Shown in pieces: positions 29,169 through 38,512 of a DNA stretch of 64,000 bases; position 1 is the first letter of the stretch, and every line of letters starts with the position of its first letter. The DNA is taken from contig CALXZP010000010.1 in NCBI GenBank assembly GCA_944393255.1, forward strand, positions 1 to 64,000. The letters are read 5' to 3'. Made by a program: the position numbers and the translations under genes. Below the pieces are notes generated by a model. The model saw only the letters and a program-made list of their open reading frames with translations. It was not told where the DNA came from and did not search any database. Origin of the DNA: an uncultured Clostridia bacterium. Its GTDB lineage: Bacteria; Bacillota; Clostridia; UBA1381.

Positions 29169-29259
29169 AGGCGTAACAAAATATAAAAATGCGGTCATAT
29201 GCCGCTTTATTGTTATGCCTGTACAAGGCGGGAAAGGCTGTACAGGTTCTGTATTTTTT
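29169..29259 (+). terminator. Attenuator-like hairpins before the ABC-F gene
   Basis: Hairpin 1 pairs AGGCGTAACAA (29169-29179) with TTGTTATGCCT (29210-29220). Hairpin 2 pairs CCTGTACA (29218-29225) with TGTACAGG (29239-29246) and is followed by TTTTTT (29254-29259), an intrinsic terminator. The two share three bases, so they compete. A ribosome at the end of the leader peptide would cover the 5' arm of hairpin 1. Confidence 0.6.
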
Positions 29260-29328
29260 ATTCATACTTTTTTTATACTGCATTTGCGCTTTCCTGCCGG
29301 ATCATTATAAATTCGGGAGGCGATATAT

Positions 29329-30792
29329 ATGTCTTTAATAAACGTTAAGGATCTTACTTTTTCATACGATGGCAGCTTTGACAACATATTCGAAAACGTC
29401 AGTTTTTGTATCGATACCGGCTACAAGCTCGGTCTTATCGGCAGAAACGGGCGGGGCAAGACGACCTTTCTGTCTCTTTTGCTCGGCAAATACGAATATT
29501 CCGGAAAAATAGAGGCAAACGTCGATTTTGAATACTTTCCGTACGAGATCGGAAACGACCGGGAACTGACGATCGATATTGCTTCCGAAAAGAATCCCGG
29601 ACTTGAATATTGGCGGCTGGCAAAGGAGCTGAATCTTCTCGGCGTACCGGAGGACGTTTTGTACAGACCCTTCAATACTCTCAGCCACGGCGAGCGCGTG
29701 AAGGTGATGATAGCGGTTCTGTTCACGAAAGAAAACAGCTTCCTGCTGATAGACGAGCCCACAGACCATCTGGATGCGGACGGCAGAAAGCTCCTTGCCG
29801 GATATCTGAATTCCAAAAAGGGATTTATCCTCGTATCTCATGACAGAGACCTATTAGACGGCTGTGTTGACCACATCCTGTCAATAAACAGAACGAATAT
29901 AGAGCTGCAGCGCGGAAACTTCTCAGCATGGTCGGAAAACTTCGAGCGGAGGCAAGCATTCGAGCTGTCCGAAAATGAACGGCTGCAGAAGGATATCGAC
30001 AGGCTTCAGGACTCGGCAAAACGCACGGGAGCGTGGTCCGGCCGTGCCGAAAAAGCAAAGTTCGGCTCAGGCCCGGTGGACAGGGGCTTTATCGGACACA
30101 AAGCGGCTAAAATGATGCAGCGCTCAAAGGCTATCGAACGCCGGCGCAGCGCCGCGGTCAGAGAAAAGCAGTCGCTTCTGAAAAACACCGAGCGCACGGA
30201 CGCGCTTAAGCTCTCCCCGATACCATCGGGAGGAACGCTGCTTGAGCTCAGGGATACAGAAATATTTATAGGCGAAAAAAAGATATGCGGCCCGGTATCG
30301 TTTTCGCTGAACGGAGGCGAACGCCTGCTGCTGTCCGGTAAAAACGGCTCAGGCAAATCGAGCATATTGAAGCTCATACTGGGCACGGAGCTCAAATACA
30401 GCGGCACGCTCTACAGCCGCAGCGGTCTCATTTTCTCATATGTGCCGCAGGATGCTTCATCTCTTTCCGGCAGCATAGCGGACTATGCGCTGAGCCGCGG
30501 GATCGACGAAAGCAGACTTAAAACCATACTGAGAAAACTCGGCTTTGAACGCGTACAGTTTGAAAAGGATATGAGCGTGCTCAGCCGCGGACAGCAAAAG
30601 AAAGTGCTTATAGCATCAAGCCTCTGCGAGAGCGCGCACATATACGTCTGGGACGAACCGATGAACTATATGGATGTGATATCAAGGATCCAGATAGAAC
30701 AGCTCATAAGAGAATATTCCCCGGCAATGCTCCTGGTAGAGCACGATGCAGCTTTCTGCCGCAGTATCAACGCAAAGACTGTAACGATATAA
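29329..30792 (+). CDS. Lsa-like ABC-F ribosomal protection protein
   Basis: A 487-residue ABC protein with two ATPase domains and no membrane segment. Domain 1: Walker A GRNGRGKT, signature LSHGE, Walker B LLIDEPTDHLD. Domain 2: GKNGSGKS, LSRGQ, YVWDEPMNYMDV. The inter-domain linker (about 190-300) is the part that reaches the ribosomal P-site in this class. From recall it resembles Lsa proteins (start, IGRNGRGKTT, RPFNTLSHGE, WDEP-NY-D), which protect against lincosamides, streptogramin A and pleuromutilins. Resistance is inferred, not shown. Ribosome site GGGAGG. Expression probably depends on the leader upstream. Confidence 0.88.
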   Translation: MSLINVKDLTFSYDGSFDNIFENVSFCIDTGYKLGLIGRNGRGKTTFLSLLLGKYEYSGKIEANVDFEYFPYEIGNDRELTIDIASEKNPGLEYWRLAKELNLLGVPEDVLYRPFNTLSHGERVKVMIAVLFTKENSFLLIDEPTDHLDADGRKLLAGYLNSKKGFILVSHDRDLLDGCVDHILSINRTNIELQRGNFSAWSENFERRQAFELSENERLQKDIDRLQDSAKRTGAWSGRAEKAKFGSGPVDRGFIGHKAAKMMQRSKAIERRRSAAVREKQSLLKNTERTDALKLSPIPSGGTLLELRDTEIFIGEKKICGPVSFSLNGGERLLLSGKNGSGKSSILKLILGTELKYSGTLYSRSGLIFSYVPQDASSLSGSIADYALSRGIDESRLKTILRKLGFERVQFEKDMSVLSRGQQKKVLIASSLCESAHIYVWDEPMNYMDVISRIQIEQLIREYSPAMLLVEHDAAFCRSINAKTVTI

Positions 30793-30804
30793 GCTTTCAA
30801 ACGC

Positions 30805-30843
30805 AAATACAGGACAGCGGTCAGACCGCCGTCCTGTATTTTT
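30805..30843. terminator. Bidirectional terminator between ABC-F gene and the pectin operon
   Basis: Arms AAATACAGGAC/GTCCTGTATTT with an inner GCGGTC/GACCGC stem; T-rich on both strands. Confidence 0.85.
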
Positions 30844-30880
30844 GTGATATTTATGTGTTAAAGCAAGGCAATCCCCGGCT

Positions 30881-33800
30881 TTATTCCGCTGCCTTTTCCT
30901 TCGTGGATACCGGCTTCATCTCGCTCAGCGAAGTCCATACGAACGCCTTCTGATTTGAGTTGACCTCGATATCCTGAACTATTTCGTCAGCTTCTACCTC
31001 TCCTCTGAATTCGATCTTTTCCAAAGCTCCGTTTGCCGCATAGGTCGCAACGATTATAATACCGTCCTCCGCATATACGGAAACCTTGCCCGGATCCTGA
31101 GTAGGCTCGTCGGTTATCGTTCCTCTGTCGTTATGTCCTACGATATCCAAACCGCTGTTAAGCTCCTCGTCAAACGAACAGCAGCTCAGGGTCCCGAGCG
31201 ACAGATAACCTACTACGCCGCCTGCGAAATCGCCTTCGCTCGTGACAAGTCCGTCGTTGCGGCAATTTGAGATATCGCTCTTATTATAGCCCACGATACC
31301 GCCCGCATAGTCGCCGGCGGAAACGGGACCGCTGTTATTGCAGTTGCTTACCGTATCGCCGTACTGCAGATAGCCCGCGATACCGCCCGCATAATATACA
31401 GCGTTGTGCACAGTGCCGCTGTTATTGCTGTCCTTGATTGTACCGCCTTCACTGTAGCCTGTGATACCGCCGACATAGTTATCCGTTACATCTCCGGTAT
31501 AAGAAGCTTTCTCAGCATTGCTTACTACGCTTCCGGAGTTATTGCTGCCCGTTATCGTACCTGAATTGAGATAACCCACGATACCGCCGAGCTTGTTTCT
31601 AAATCCGTCCATGCCGTTTTCTATCTTACCCGAGTTCGTGCAGCCGATAACTGAACCGCGGATGTTCTGACCTGCGATACCGCCGGCATAGGTCTCCTTA
31701 TTGGTTACTGTAATATCTCCGGTGTTTTCACAGTTTTCGATAACGCCGCCGTTTGCAAGAGTTCCGGCGATACCGCCCGCCTCTCTGAGCGCGTTTATTA
31801 CAACATTACTGCGGCAATTTTCGATCCTGCCGTAGTTCCAGCCTGCTATACCTCCTACTGCTGAGCTTGCCGTTATCTCGCCGGATACCGTAAGCCCGCG
31901 GACTGTGCCGGAAACCACACCGAACAAGCCCTGGCTCTTGCCGCTGTTATTGATATAGAGTCCTGTCACACTGTGACCGCCGCCCTCAAATACTCCGCCG
32001 AACGGATGTTTTCCGCCGATATCCTCGCAGCCTATCGCTGTCCAAGATATACCGCTTTCCGCGCTGCATACAGACGACAGGTCGATATCATTGGCAAGCG
32101 TTACTGTCTTGCCCTTATATTCGTTTCCGCCGTTTACTATCTCTGCAAATCTTACAAGATCCTCCGCCGACGCGATCTCTGTTACAAGCTCGCTGTCCGG
32201 CAGATACTGAGCCGACTCGGTGATAGTAAGAGACGGTCTCTGCGCCAGCTCGGCTGCGGACTGGACTGAGTACGCATCGTTTCCGCCGCCGGCGCTGTAG
32301 ATCATAAATGTGAGGATACCGTCCTCGCTGTCCTCAAGCGCCGATCTTACCGCGTCTGTAACGCTGATAGTCGAAGTCTTTGAAGTACCGGTCGAAGCCG
32401 CATAATAATCCTTCAATATACCCTCAGCCGCATTTGACGCATCATCTTCATCCGCACCGTTCGGGATGATACGGCCCGCCACATTCGCGCCGTTGAGCAG
32501 CGATACGGTATCACCGTCCGGCGTCGCAAATGCTGATATATTTGTAGCAGATGTTCCGTCAAGCATGAAGCTCTTTTCTATGCCGCTCTCGTCCCAATCG
32601 TTATTAGGAACATAGAACACAGCCTTTGTATTCGCAGTATTCCACGAATCGAATTTCAGCTCCGCATCAGATATTATGCCCTCGTTATAGCCTGACAGGT
32701 CAAACTTAACGAACGTAACTCTTCCGGCTCCGATAACGATATTCGGAGAGCTTCCGTAGCCCTGCTTGGAACCGTCGGTCTTGAACGAAACGCTGTTTAT
32801 CGCCGCTATCCTCGTTGTTCCGAACGTCTTCTTTGAATACTCTATAGATACCTCTGCATCGCCGTTCGGCATGGTGAAGGTACCGTCCGCATTTGCTGCA
32901 ACCTCTTCCTCCGTACCGGCCTTTTTGACCGTCACCAGCGCCTCATAGCCCGTGTTTGCGCCGCCGTTGACCGAGAACACGCCGCCCGGCACCGCATAGG
33001 CTGTGCCGTCGGTATATGTCTTTCCTGCCGACGTTACGGAAGGCTCGCCCTTGGGGTTCTTTGTCACATCGAATGTTATCGTATTCGCCTTTGTATATTC
33101 GACGGGAACATTTACAACACGCGAATATTCCGCTGTTTCTTCGCCCACGGTCTTTGTAACTGTGAGCGTAACGTTTGCAGACTCTTCATCACCCACGTAA
33201 TCGCTGTTATATACGAGCTGCTGTCCGTCAGCCTTTGCGGGAGCTGAGGAATCGCCGTATATCCCGAGAGTAACGGTACTTCCGTTTGCTGCCGCGCCCA
33301 AGGTGATGCCGCTGTTTTCCGTGACCTTTCCCGTACTTAAGGTCTCGTATGCGCTGATAAAATCATCATATGCGCTCTTGTATACCTCGCTGTCGGTATA
33401 CGTGAACACTATCTGAGGATAGACCCATTTGGTGTAGTCTGTCACGCCGCCGTTGTAAAGAAACGGTATAGCATTTCCGTTCAGTCTGGCGTTTTTGTCA
33501 GCATTCGTTGTCGCATACTCGGTCTTATTGTCCGTGCTGCCTCCGCTCGCATACTCTATATCAAGCGACAAAGTGCCGTTCTCCGCCGTTACCGCACTGC
33601 CTGTTATGTCTATATCTGTCTGCCATGTTTTGAGCGCGCCCGGATATTCGTTGAGTCCGTCCGCTTTGAGCGATGTGACAGAGCTGTCTTTGTTCATATC
33701 ATTGTTTCCGCCGCGCGGAACTGTATACTGCGCTGCGGGAACTTTACCCTCTATCGTTGTGAACGCATTGTCTATCACATACAGGGTGTGCTGAACGCCC

Positions 33801-34168
33801 GATCTGCTGACCACAGGAGTAAGGCGCAGCTTAGCGCTCTTTACGGTCTTGCCGCTCGCCGCGTCGTTTGTCATCATCGTTGACAGGTCGAACTGGAACT
33901 GTCCGCCTATCTCGTTGCTTCCATTCACTTCAACAACGCCGTTGCCCGACGCATCCTGGATAGCCGTTCCGGTTCTCCCTATCCTTGTCGAGCCGGCCTT
34001 TGACGCATAGATCGACCACTCGCCGCCGTTTGAGACAGAGCCTACGGCTCCGGTATCCGGCGCCGGCGCATCCGCCGCTGCCGCCATAGGCGGCATTACA
34101 GCAAAGCCTGCTGTAATTGCCGCCGCAGCCATAACTGCCGTCAGCTTTTTTTCAAATATATTTTTCAA
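30881..34168 (-). CDS. Large secreted GLUG-repeat protein with two DNRLRE/CBM96-like domains
   Basis: A 1095-residue secreted protein; TTG start with GGGAGG upstream; signal peptide about 1-31. Residues about 45-250 and 445-650 look like DNRLRE/CBM96-type beta-sandwich domains (TRIGRTG...; VTFVKFDLSGYNEG...). Between them is an immunoglobulin-like stretch with a linker. From about 665 to 1010 run GLUG motifs (GGIAGWNYGRIENC, GGIVGYLNSGTI and so on), seen in surface adhesins. The last 60 residues carry VYAEDGIIIVATY and a KAFVWTSLSEMKPVS element shared with other proteins in the window. It is the last gene of a four-gene operon and pairs with the GH28-like gene 23 bases upstream. No catalytic site is seen. 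Confidence 0.8.
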   Translation of the reverse strand: MKNIFEKKLTAVMAAAAITAGFAVMPPMAAAADAPAPDTGAVGSVSNGGEWSIYASKAGSTRIGRTGTAIQDASGNGVVEVNGSNEIGGQFQFDLSTMMTNDAASGKTVKSAKLRLTPVVSRSGVQHTLYVIDNAFTTIEGKVPAAQYTVPRGGNNDMNKDSSVTSLKADGLNEYPGALKTWQTDIDITGSAVTAENGTLSLDIEYASGGSTDNKTEYATTNADKNARLNGNAIPFLYNGGVTDYTKWVYPQIVFTYTDSEVYKSAYDDFISAYETLSTGKVTENSGITLGAAANGSTVTLGIYGDSSAPAKADGQQLVYNSDYVGDEESANVTLTVTKTVGEETAEYSRVVNVPVEYTKANTITFDVTKNPKGEPSVTSAGKTYTDGTAYAVPGGVFSVNGGANTGYEALVTVKKAGTEEEVAANADGTFTMPNGDAEVSIEYSKKTFGTTRIAAINSVSFKTDGSKQGYGSSPNIVIGAGRVTFVKFDLSGYNEGIISDAELKFDSWNTANTKAVFYVPNNDWDESGIEKSFMLDGTSATNISAFATPDGDTVSLLNGANVAGRIIPNGADEDDASNAAEGILKDYYAASTGTSKTSTISVTDAVRSALEDSEDGILTFMIYSAGGGNDAYSVQSAAELAQRPSLTITESAQYLPDSELVTEIASAEDLVRFAEIVNGGNEYKGKTVTLANDIDLSSVCSAESGISWTAIGCEDIGGKHPFGGVFEGGGHSVTGLYINNSGKSQGLFGVVSGTVRGLTVSGEITASSAVGGIAGWNYGRIENCRSNVVINALREAGGIAGTLANGGVIENCENTGDITVTNKETYAGGIAGQNIRGSVIGCTNSGKIENGMDGFRNKLGGIVGYLNSGTITGSNNSGSVVSNAEKASYTGDVTDNYVGGITGYSEGGTIKDSNNSGTVHNAVYYAGGIAGYLQYGDTVSNCNNSGPVSAGDYAGGIVGYNKSDISNCRNDGLVTSEGDFAGGVVGYLSLGTLSCCSFDEELNSGLDIVGHNDRGTITDEPTQDPGKVSVYAEDGIIIVATYAANGALEKIEFRGEVEADEIVQDIEVNSNQKAFVWTSLSEMKPVSTKEKAAE

Positions 34169-34191
34169 TTTGACATCCTCCCTTCATACCA

Positions 34192-37100
34192 TCACGGTTC
34201 CGCATCGCCCAGGATCTCCAGACTGGCAATATCGAGCCTTGTGCCTGAAAGCGGGATTATCTTTACATACTGTCCTATGATATGATCCTGACCCATCTCC
34301 GGATCGTGCTGGTTTGCAAACCATGTTGTCTTTACACGTTTGTTGAATTCGGCCGCCGCCTTGTCGTTGACTGCTCCGACTCCATGCTCGTCCGTATGTC
34401 CTGCGCTCCAGTCCGTTCCGTCCTTGGAAACATAGATACGGTACGCATGGGTAGGCGCGGGATCCTCCCAGGTGATCCTTACGCCTTTGATATGGCGCTG
34501 CGCACCAAGGTTTACAGTGATACCATCGCCTGTGAGCGAATTATCTTCCCAGTTATATACAGGATTTGTATCGCTCAGAGCCGAATACCATACCGTGCTT
34601 TCATCGCCGTCTATCGCATAGGAAGGATCCGAATCTTCCTCAGATACCTCCGCACTTGCCGAAGCTCCCTCAACTCTTGCGTAATCATAGAATTCCGGCC
34701 ATATATCCTCCGGCACAACATTCGGATCGTACACATAGCTCGATCCGCCGGACGCTACAAAATTGATATTCTTCGTATTGTTTCCGATACGGATATTTGC
34801 GTCCTCTGCACTCAGAGCGACCTCGCCGTTAATCTTAAGATTTTCAAATGTGACGTTCTGCGTCATTCCTTCTACGCCGTCGCTTGTTGAATAGCCCTCA
34901 ACTCTTCCGTCGAACGCGCTGCTGTTCTTATAGTCGATATCCTTAAAGTAAACGTTATTTATACCCTTGCCCGGATATGTCCATGTGCCGTATCTGTCCT
35001 GAGTTGTTATGAACAGCTCGCATATCTTGTTAGCCGCGCCGTCCTGTATACGTATATCATTGAAATAGATATTCGTTACCGTATTACCCTCTGAAACGTC
35101 CATTCGTATCGCCTGAGGCATGGAGCTTCCGTCGGCCTTAAACGCGTACTTGTTATACGTAAGGATATCTATATCCTCAAAGCTGCAGTTGTCGATAACA
35201 CGTCCGCCGTTCGGCGACGAGCTGTCGCCGTGGGTAGCAAAGTGGATCGGTCTTGCCAGATCCGGCATGAGCACGCAGTTTCTTACCTTGATATTCCTTA
35301 CATTTCCTGTGTCGCCCCAATGGTCGCCGTTCCAGCGCGGGCCGTAGATAGCGATACAGTCGTCGTTGCCGCGGAAGTAGCAGCCCTCTACCGTAACGTC
35401 CTCGGAGCAGAATATATCCATAGTGTCGCCCCACTTATGACGGCCGATAGATTTCAGATTTTTGACATATACATTTTTACTGTTCGCCACATTGAGGAAG
35501 TAACCGCCGTTATCGCCCCAGCCGTGGTTCAGACCCATAACACCTTCAATATAAACATTCTTCGTTTCATTTATGTTCATAGACGCATGACCCGGTCTGT
35601 ATATCAGTCCGTGTCCTATCAGCTTAGCGTTTATCGTGTTATCCAGAACAAGCTGACCGTTTATTACCGCGCCCGGCTCAAAATACCATGTCTGGTTGCT
35701 CTTTACGAACATCTGCCGCCATGCGTTTCCGTTAGCATAAAATCCCTGCTTTACATACACAACGTCTGTATTGTAGCTGGTGTCGATCACATCGCCTTTT
35801 GCCGCGTCCACTACGGTCACCGTCTCGCCCGCTGCCTTGATCTCATCCTCAGTCGGGATATCTATAGGATAGTCCGCCCAAATATGGATGTTGCGCCTTG
35901 TATCGCCGTTCGGATCCAGTACCACTCTCTGACCCGGTTCTACAACAAGCGTTATTATGTTTCCGCCGATCTCATAATCAAGATCTATACCGTAGCTTTC
36001 CGGATATACTTTTGTTTCGGCGTTAAGTCCGTTTTCTATATTATCTATACCGTCGCCGCCGCCTGTGCAGATGACCTTTACCTCAGTCGGTCCCGTGCAG
36101 TCGAAATAGACCATACCGGCCTGTCTTGTACCGTTGCTCATTACCTGCACCCTGTGGACGCCGATATCCTGCCAGCTGCTGTCATCCGAGCCGACCGGAC
36201 GCGCTTTTACCTTATATGTTCCGCTTATCTCAACACCGGACGGTATCGGATATGTCTTAAGACGCTCGTCGCTGGTAGGATCGGGATCCGGCTCATCCTT
36301 ACCCCTTAAAGTTCCGTAAAACTTCAGTTCGGAAAGAGAAAGCATTGTGCTATGATCGGACTGAAGGATTATATATCTGTAGCTCTTAACACCGTCTATC
36401 TCATGGTTGCCTCTTTCAGCATCTCCGCTGCCGCCGTTATCGCCGTCCCATGAACCTGTTCCGTAGAACGCCTCTCCGCCGTCGTGAGTTATGGACTGCA
36501 AGAGCGGGCTTGAGCTGTTAGCGCCGTCAGCGGCCGTGAACATTTCCGCCGTGAGAGGCTCGTTCGTACCGTACACCTTAAAGTGCGCTCTGTCCGGACG
36601 GTCTGCGTTCGCATACGCCACGATACGGCTCAATGCATACTTACTCTCCTCGCCCGCATCAAAGATGACCATTCCCGGATATGCAAGAAAATCACCGGAG
36701 GTAGTGAGGTTATTATCGCTCCATTCCTCGGGCATTGTCCCGTAAGACGCTACGGTCGTCAGCTCCGCAGGCTTTTCCGTAAGCTCGTTCATCTCAAGCT
36801 TGCCCTCGGGATCAGCCCATGCGTTGACGCTGATGGTCTTCGGCGCGTTCTCTACTGTATATGACGCAGATTTTCCATCCTCGGCTATCTCCGCGTCAAC
36901 TGTTCTGCCGTTTAAATTAAGCTTGGCAAATTCATAGCCGTCATTCGCCGTAACGGTTATTGTTACAGTACCGCCCTCATTGAACGGCTCGGTATACGAC
37001 ACTGTACAGCGCGACTGCGTGCCAACGGATACCGTGCCCTGCTCAGGCTCAGGCTCCTGATCTGCCGTTCTTACCGTACCGTAGAACTTAAGCTCTCCGA

Positions 37101-38397
37101 GTGAAAGCATATTCTGATTATCCGACTGCAGTATGATATATCTGTAGCCTCTGCTGCCGTCTATCTCATAATCACCCCTCGCGGCGTCTTTGCCGCCGCC
37201 GGAATTATCGCTCCATGAACCTGTTCCGAAAGCCCCGTCTCCGTCGTGCGTGAGCTCGGAAAGCTCCAGACTGCCGCTCGCGCCCGCTCCGGCTGTGAAC
37301 ATATCCGCCGTAAGCTCGCTGTTAGTGCCGAAAAGTCTGAAATGCGCCCTGCCCGGCATATCCTTTCTCGCATAGGCTATAACACGTTCCAAAGCGTATC
37401 TGTTCCCTTCTCCGGCGTCGAATACCGTCATTCCGGGAGCTGCTGCTAAATCGCCGCTGGTGAGGATATCGTTATCGCTCCACTCTGACGGCATTGACAC
37501 ATAGCTGTTGGGAAGGTCCGCCGGAGCTTCCGCTATCTCGGTCATATCAAGTTTACCGTCTATAGGATCGGCCCATGCATCCACAATGATCCTTACCGGA
37601 GCGTCTGCCACGATATATTCCGCCGTACCGTCGCCGGTCTGCGAAAGCTCAACCGTCTCGCCGTCTACATTCAGCTTGCTGACCTCATAGCCGGCCTCCG
37701 GCGTTACGGTGATGGTCACCTCACCGCCTACCTCAAATTCTTCAGTATAGCTTACAGTACAATTCTCCTGCGTCTCTGCCTCTACCCAGCCTGCGGGAGC
37801 ATGCATGAGCTTCATTTCTTTAAGAGTTGTATCTGTCTGCCATCTCGGGGAGCCTATATACAGGTAACGGTAATCGAGCCTACCTACTATATTTCTTCCC
37901 CAATATACCTTATCGCTGTCCTGATACCAGCCTACCTCAGCCGTGCTTATCAGCTCGACCTCTATACCCAGTGTCTCGGAATTAAAATTCGCATAGTTAT
38001 TTCCGCTGCCGCAGAGATCGCTGGCGCTTGACTGGGCTATAGCTTCCTGGATATTATCATTTGAAGCGAATATGTAAAGATCATCGCCGTTCACGCAGGT
38101 GAAATCTATAGCATTTACCTCAGCAAAGGTATTGCCTTCCCCCGCGTCCAGCACAAAGCCGCCAAGATACGGCTCTGTTTTTCTATTGATAACGACGCCT
38201 GAATCAACGTCGCCGTCAAACAGAGTTTCCCAATCTCCGTCCATGTCATAGGTGCCTATCACCGTCGGAGAGATATCGGCTGTGATATCCGTATATCCCA
38301 GCTCGTCGATCTGCGGCGTTGCGCCGGCTGTTATCGGCAGCAGTGAAACCGCCAATGCCGCGGCGGTGAACATTGCCGCTGCTCTTTTTTTGATCAT
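34192..38397 (-). CDS. Secreted multidomain GH28-like pectinase, two-module form
   Basis: A 1401-residue secreted protein; signal peptide about 1-26. After an N-terminal discoidin-like region come two modules of about 245 residues, each an InlB-B-like beta domain (ENCTVSYTEEFEVGGEVTIT) plus a discoidin-like domain ending in LGELKFYGTVR. A right-handed beta-helix (about 710-1230) follows. It has GH28-like strings: GDTMDIFCSEDVTVEGC, GNDDCIAIYGP (compare GDDCIAIKSG) and ATHGDSSSPNGG, with the usual GHG and RIK motifs altered. The C-terminus is an F5/8 type C domain with HAYRIYVSKDGTDW. Polygalacturonase or rhamnogalacturonase activity is inferred; the changed motifs make it an odd GH28 relative. 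Confidence 0.75.
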   Translation of the reverse strand: MIKKRAAAMFTAAALAVSLLPITAGATPQIDELGYTDITADISPTVIGTYDMDGDWETLFDGDVDSGVVINRKTEPYLGGFVLDAGEGNTFAEVNAIDFTCVNGDDLYIFASNDNIQEAIAQSSASDLCGSGNNYANFNSETLGIEVELISTAEVGWYQDSDKVYWGRNIVGRLDYRYLYIGSPRWQTDTTLKEMKLMHAPAGWVEAETQENCTVSYTEEFEVGGEVTITVTPEAGYEVSKLNVDGETVELSQTGDGTAEYIVADAPVRIIVDAWADPIDGKLDMTEIAEAPADLPNSYVSMPSEWSDNDILTSGDLAAAPGMTVFDAGEGNRYALERVIAYARKDMPGRAHFRLFGTNSELTADMFTAGAGASGSLELSELTHDGDGAFGTGSWSDNSGGGKDAARGDYEIDGSRGYRYIILQSDNQNMLSLGELKFYGTVRTADQEPEPEQGTVSVGTQSRCTVSYTEPFNEGGTVTITVTANDGYEFAKLNLNGRTVDAEIAEDGKSASYTVENAPKTISVNAWADPEGKLEMNELTEKPAELTTVASYGTMPEEWSDNNLTTSGDFLAYPGMVIFDAGEESKYALSRIVAYANADRPDRAHFKVYGTNEPLTAEMFTAADGANSSSPLLQSITHDGGEAFYGTGSWDGDNGGSGDAERGNHEIDGVKSYRYIILQSDHSTMLSLSELKFYGTLRGKDEPDPDPTSDERLKTYPIPSGVEISGTYKVKARPVGSDDSSWQDIGVHRVQVMSNGTRQAGMVYFDCTGPTEVKVICTGGGDGIDNIENGLNAETKVYPESYGIDLDYEIGGNIITLVVEPGQRVVLDPNGDTRRNIHIWADYPIDIPTEDEIKAAGETVTVVDAAKGDVIDTSYNTDVVYVKQGFYANGNAWRQMFVKSNQTWYFEPGAVINGQLVLDNTINAKLIGHGLIYRPGHASMNINETKNVYIEGVMGLNHGWGDNGGYFLNVANSKNVYVKNLKSIGRHKWGDTMDIFCSEDVTVEGCYFRGNDDCIAIYGPRWNGDHWGDTGNVRNIKVRNCVLMPDLARPIHFATHGDSSSPNGGRVIDNCSFEDIDILTYNKYAFKADGSSMPQAIRMDVSEGNTVTNIYFNDIRIQDGAANKICELFITTQDRYGTWTYPGKGINNVYFKDIDYKNSSAFDGRVEGYSTSDGVEGMTQNVTFENLKINGEVALSAEDANIRIGNNTKNINFVASGGSSYVYDPNVVPEDIWPEFYDYARVEGASASAEVSEEDSDPSYAIDGDESTVWYSALSDTNPVYNWEDNSLTGDGITVNLGAQRHIKGVRITWEDPAPTHAYRIYVSKDGTDWSAGHTDEHGVGAVNDKAAAEFNKRVKTTWFANQHDPEMGQDHIIGQYVKIIPLSGTRLDIASLEILGDAEP
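36290..37800 (-). repeat. Two tandem InlB-B-like + discoidin modules (~245 aa each)
   Basis: Each module begins with a QENCTVSY- or QSRCTVSY-like strand (near 37760 and 37005) and ends at ELKFYGT. The equivalent protein upstream has three such modules. Confidence 0.8.
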
Positions 38398-38421
38398 ATT
38401 CGTTTACCTCCTTAAAATATT

Positions 38422-38470
38422 TTCCGGCGGGCGGAGTATAAGCATAAGCTCCGCGCTCCGCCCGGCGGAA
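38422..38470 (-). promoter_or_regulatory. Strong intercistronic hairpin inside the pectin operon
   Basis: TTCCGGCGGGCGGAG and CTCCGCCCGGCGGAA pair with one short mismatch around a 19-base loop, in the 115-base gap between the two gene pairs. On the minus strand it is followed by AAAATATTTT, a poor T-tail, so it may attenuate or stabilise mRNA rather than end it. Confidence 0.6.
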
Positions 38471-38512
38471 TTGCTGCAAAATACTTCTGTATTCCGCAGA
38501 TACTGTACCGTC

